DNA of 64,000 nt, from the NCBI GenBank assembly GCA_964605775.1, contig CAZSDU010000005.1, forward strand, positions 62,001 to 126,000. The letters run 5' to 3'. A program made the position numbers and the translations under genes. The notes under the pieces were generated by a model. It ran no database searches. It had not been told where the DNA came from and saw only the letters and a list, made by a program, of their open reading frames with translations. The DNA comes from CAZSDU01 sp964605775. Its GTDB lineage: Bacteria > Bacteroidota > Bacteroidia > Bacteroidales > FEN-979. Below, piece after piece: positions 63,736 to 64,000 of this stretch (the stretch's first letter is position 1; the number at the start of each line of letters is the position of its first letter).

Positions 63736-64000
63736 ATGAAAAAATCACAAATTTTGCTGTTGTTTCTTATTACAGGCTTGTTTTCCTTCTTTTCATTTTC
63801 CTGCAACCAAAATGATGATATCATCATCCCTGATCCGGATTTTCCTCAGTTAATCGGGACATGGACAGGGGTGACTTCCCAGGGCAAGCCAATCAAAGTC
63901 GGGATCATCAACTTTAACGGGATTTTGTACGTGTCCTCTTACAAATACAGTGTTGTCAATGATCTGATTGCCGGGGGAGAGACCATGGAGTATGATGTGC
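63736..64000 (+). CDS. Lipoprotein, 3' end cut by window
   Basis: 88 residues are visible before the window ends. The signal peptide (MKKSQILLLFLITGLFSFF) leads to a lipobox FSFSC with Cys at about 23, followed by Asn/Asp-rich NQNDD and a segment DFPQLIGTWTGVTSQGKPIKV that resembles lipocalin-like or DUF4923-type lipoproteins of Bacteroidota. Function is unknown. It is divergent from kbl. Confidence 0.8.
   Translation, partial: MKKSQILLLFLITGLFSFFSFSCNQNDDIIIPDPDFPQLIGTWTGVTSQGKPIKVGIINFNGILYVSSYKYSVVNDLIAGGETMEYDV

Overview
The window comes from a member of the Bacteroidota, probably an uncultured Bacteroidales-like organism. Three secreted proteins end in a type IX secretion (Por) sorting domain. 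Many genes start without a Shine-Dalgarno sequence. Several upstream regions carry the Bacteroidota -7 promoter element TAnnTTTG. The gene families (DUF2147, DUF5916, SPFH/GYF, M2-like lipoprotein peptidase, SDR-type threonine dehydrogenase) fit that phylum. One 100-N scaffold gap (22437-22536) shows this is an assembled, possibly metagenomic, scaffold. I saw no tRNA, rRNA, CRISPR array, prophage or transposase.

Layout. 1-5772: the end of a DUF2147 protein, then a two-ATPase/two-permease ABC-2 exporter and an MltF-like lytic transglycosylase, all on +. 5759-14748: epimerase, then PBP1C and a lipoprotein alpha-2-macroglobulin in the classical periplasmic-defence pair. 14849-19892: a small lipoprotein/PepSY pair, an RRM RNA-binding protein with a long leader, and a four-gene operon led by an SPFH protein with a GYF_2 domain. 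20289-26521: prolyl oligopeptidase, a decayed peroxiredoxin pseudogene containing the scaffold gap, a second SPFH cluster (SPFH, membrane protein, Arc-like ribbon-helix-helix, DUF1648) and tyrS. 26545-36580: T9SS cargo protein, redoxin, S41-like protease, M2-like peptidase and cysS, the last carrying a heptanucleotide-repeat insertion. 36655-49948: membrane and serine hydrolase genes, tdh, a BNR/sortilin-like T9SS protein with an anti-sigma-like partner, an ADP-forming acyl-CoA synthetase fused to GNAT, a thioredoxin and a DUF5916 barrel.

50128-63622 is the most interesting part. It looks like a locus for uptake, sensing and activation of acetate or a similar small carboxylate: a 1193-residue fusion of DnaQ-type exonuclease, Cache sensor, PAS, CBS and GlnD/DUF294-type nucleotidyltransferase; a TPR protein; a sodium:solute symporter; a DUF4212-like small subunit with a large extracytoplasmic insertion; a DcaP-like porin; and a minus-strand gene row kbl - acpS - acetate-CoA ligase - ACP - second KBL-like enzyme. 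In Proteobacteria the exonuclease, nucleotidyltransferase, DUF4212, symporter and Acs are separate neighbouring genes. Here the first two are one chain with its own extracellular sensor, and an ACP plus two alpha-oxoamine synthases are added. Three genes of this locus have strong Shine-Dalgarno sites, unusual against the rest of the window, which hints at transfer or special translation. Together with tdh at 38955, the kbl genes complete a threonine to glycine plus acetyl-CoA route.
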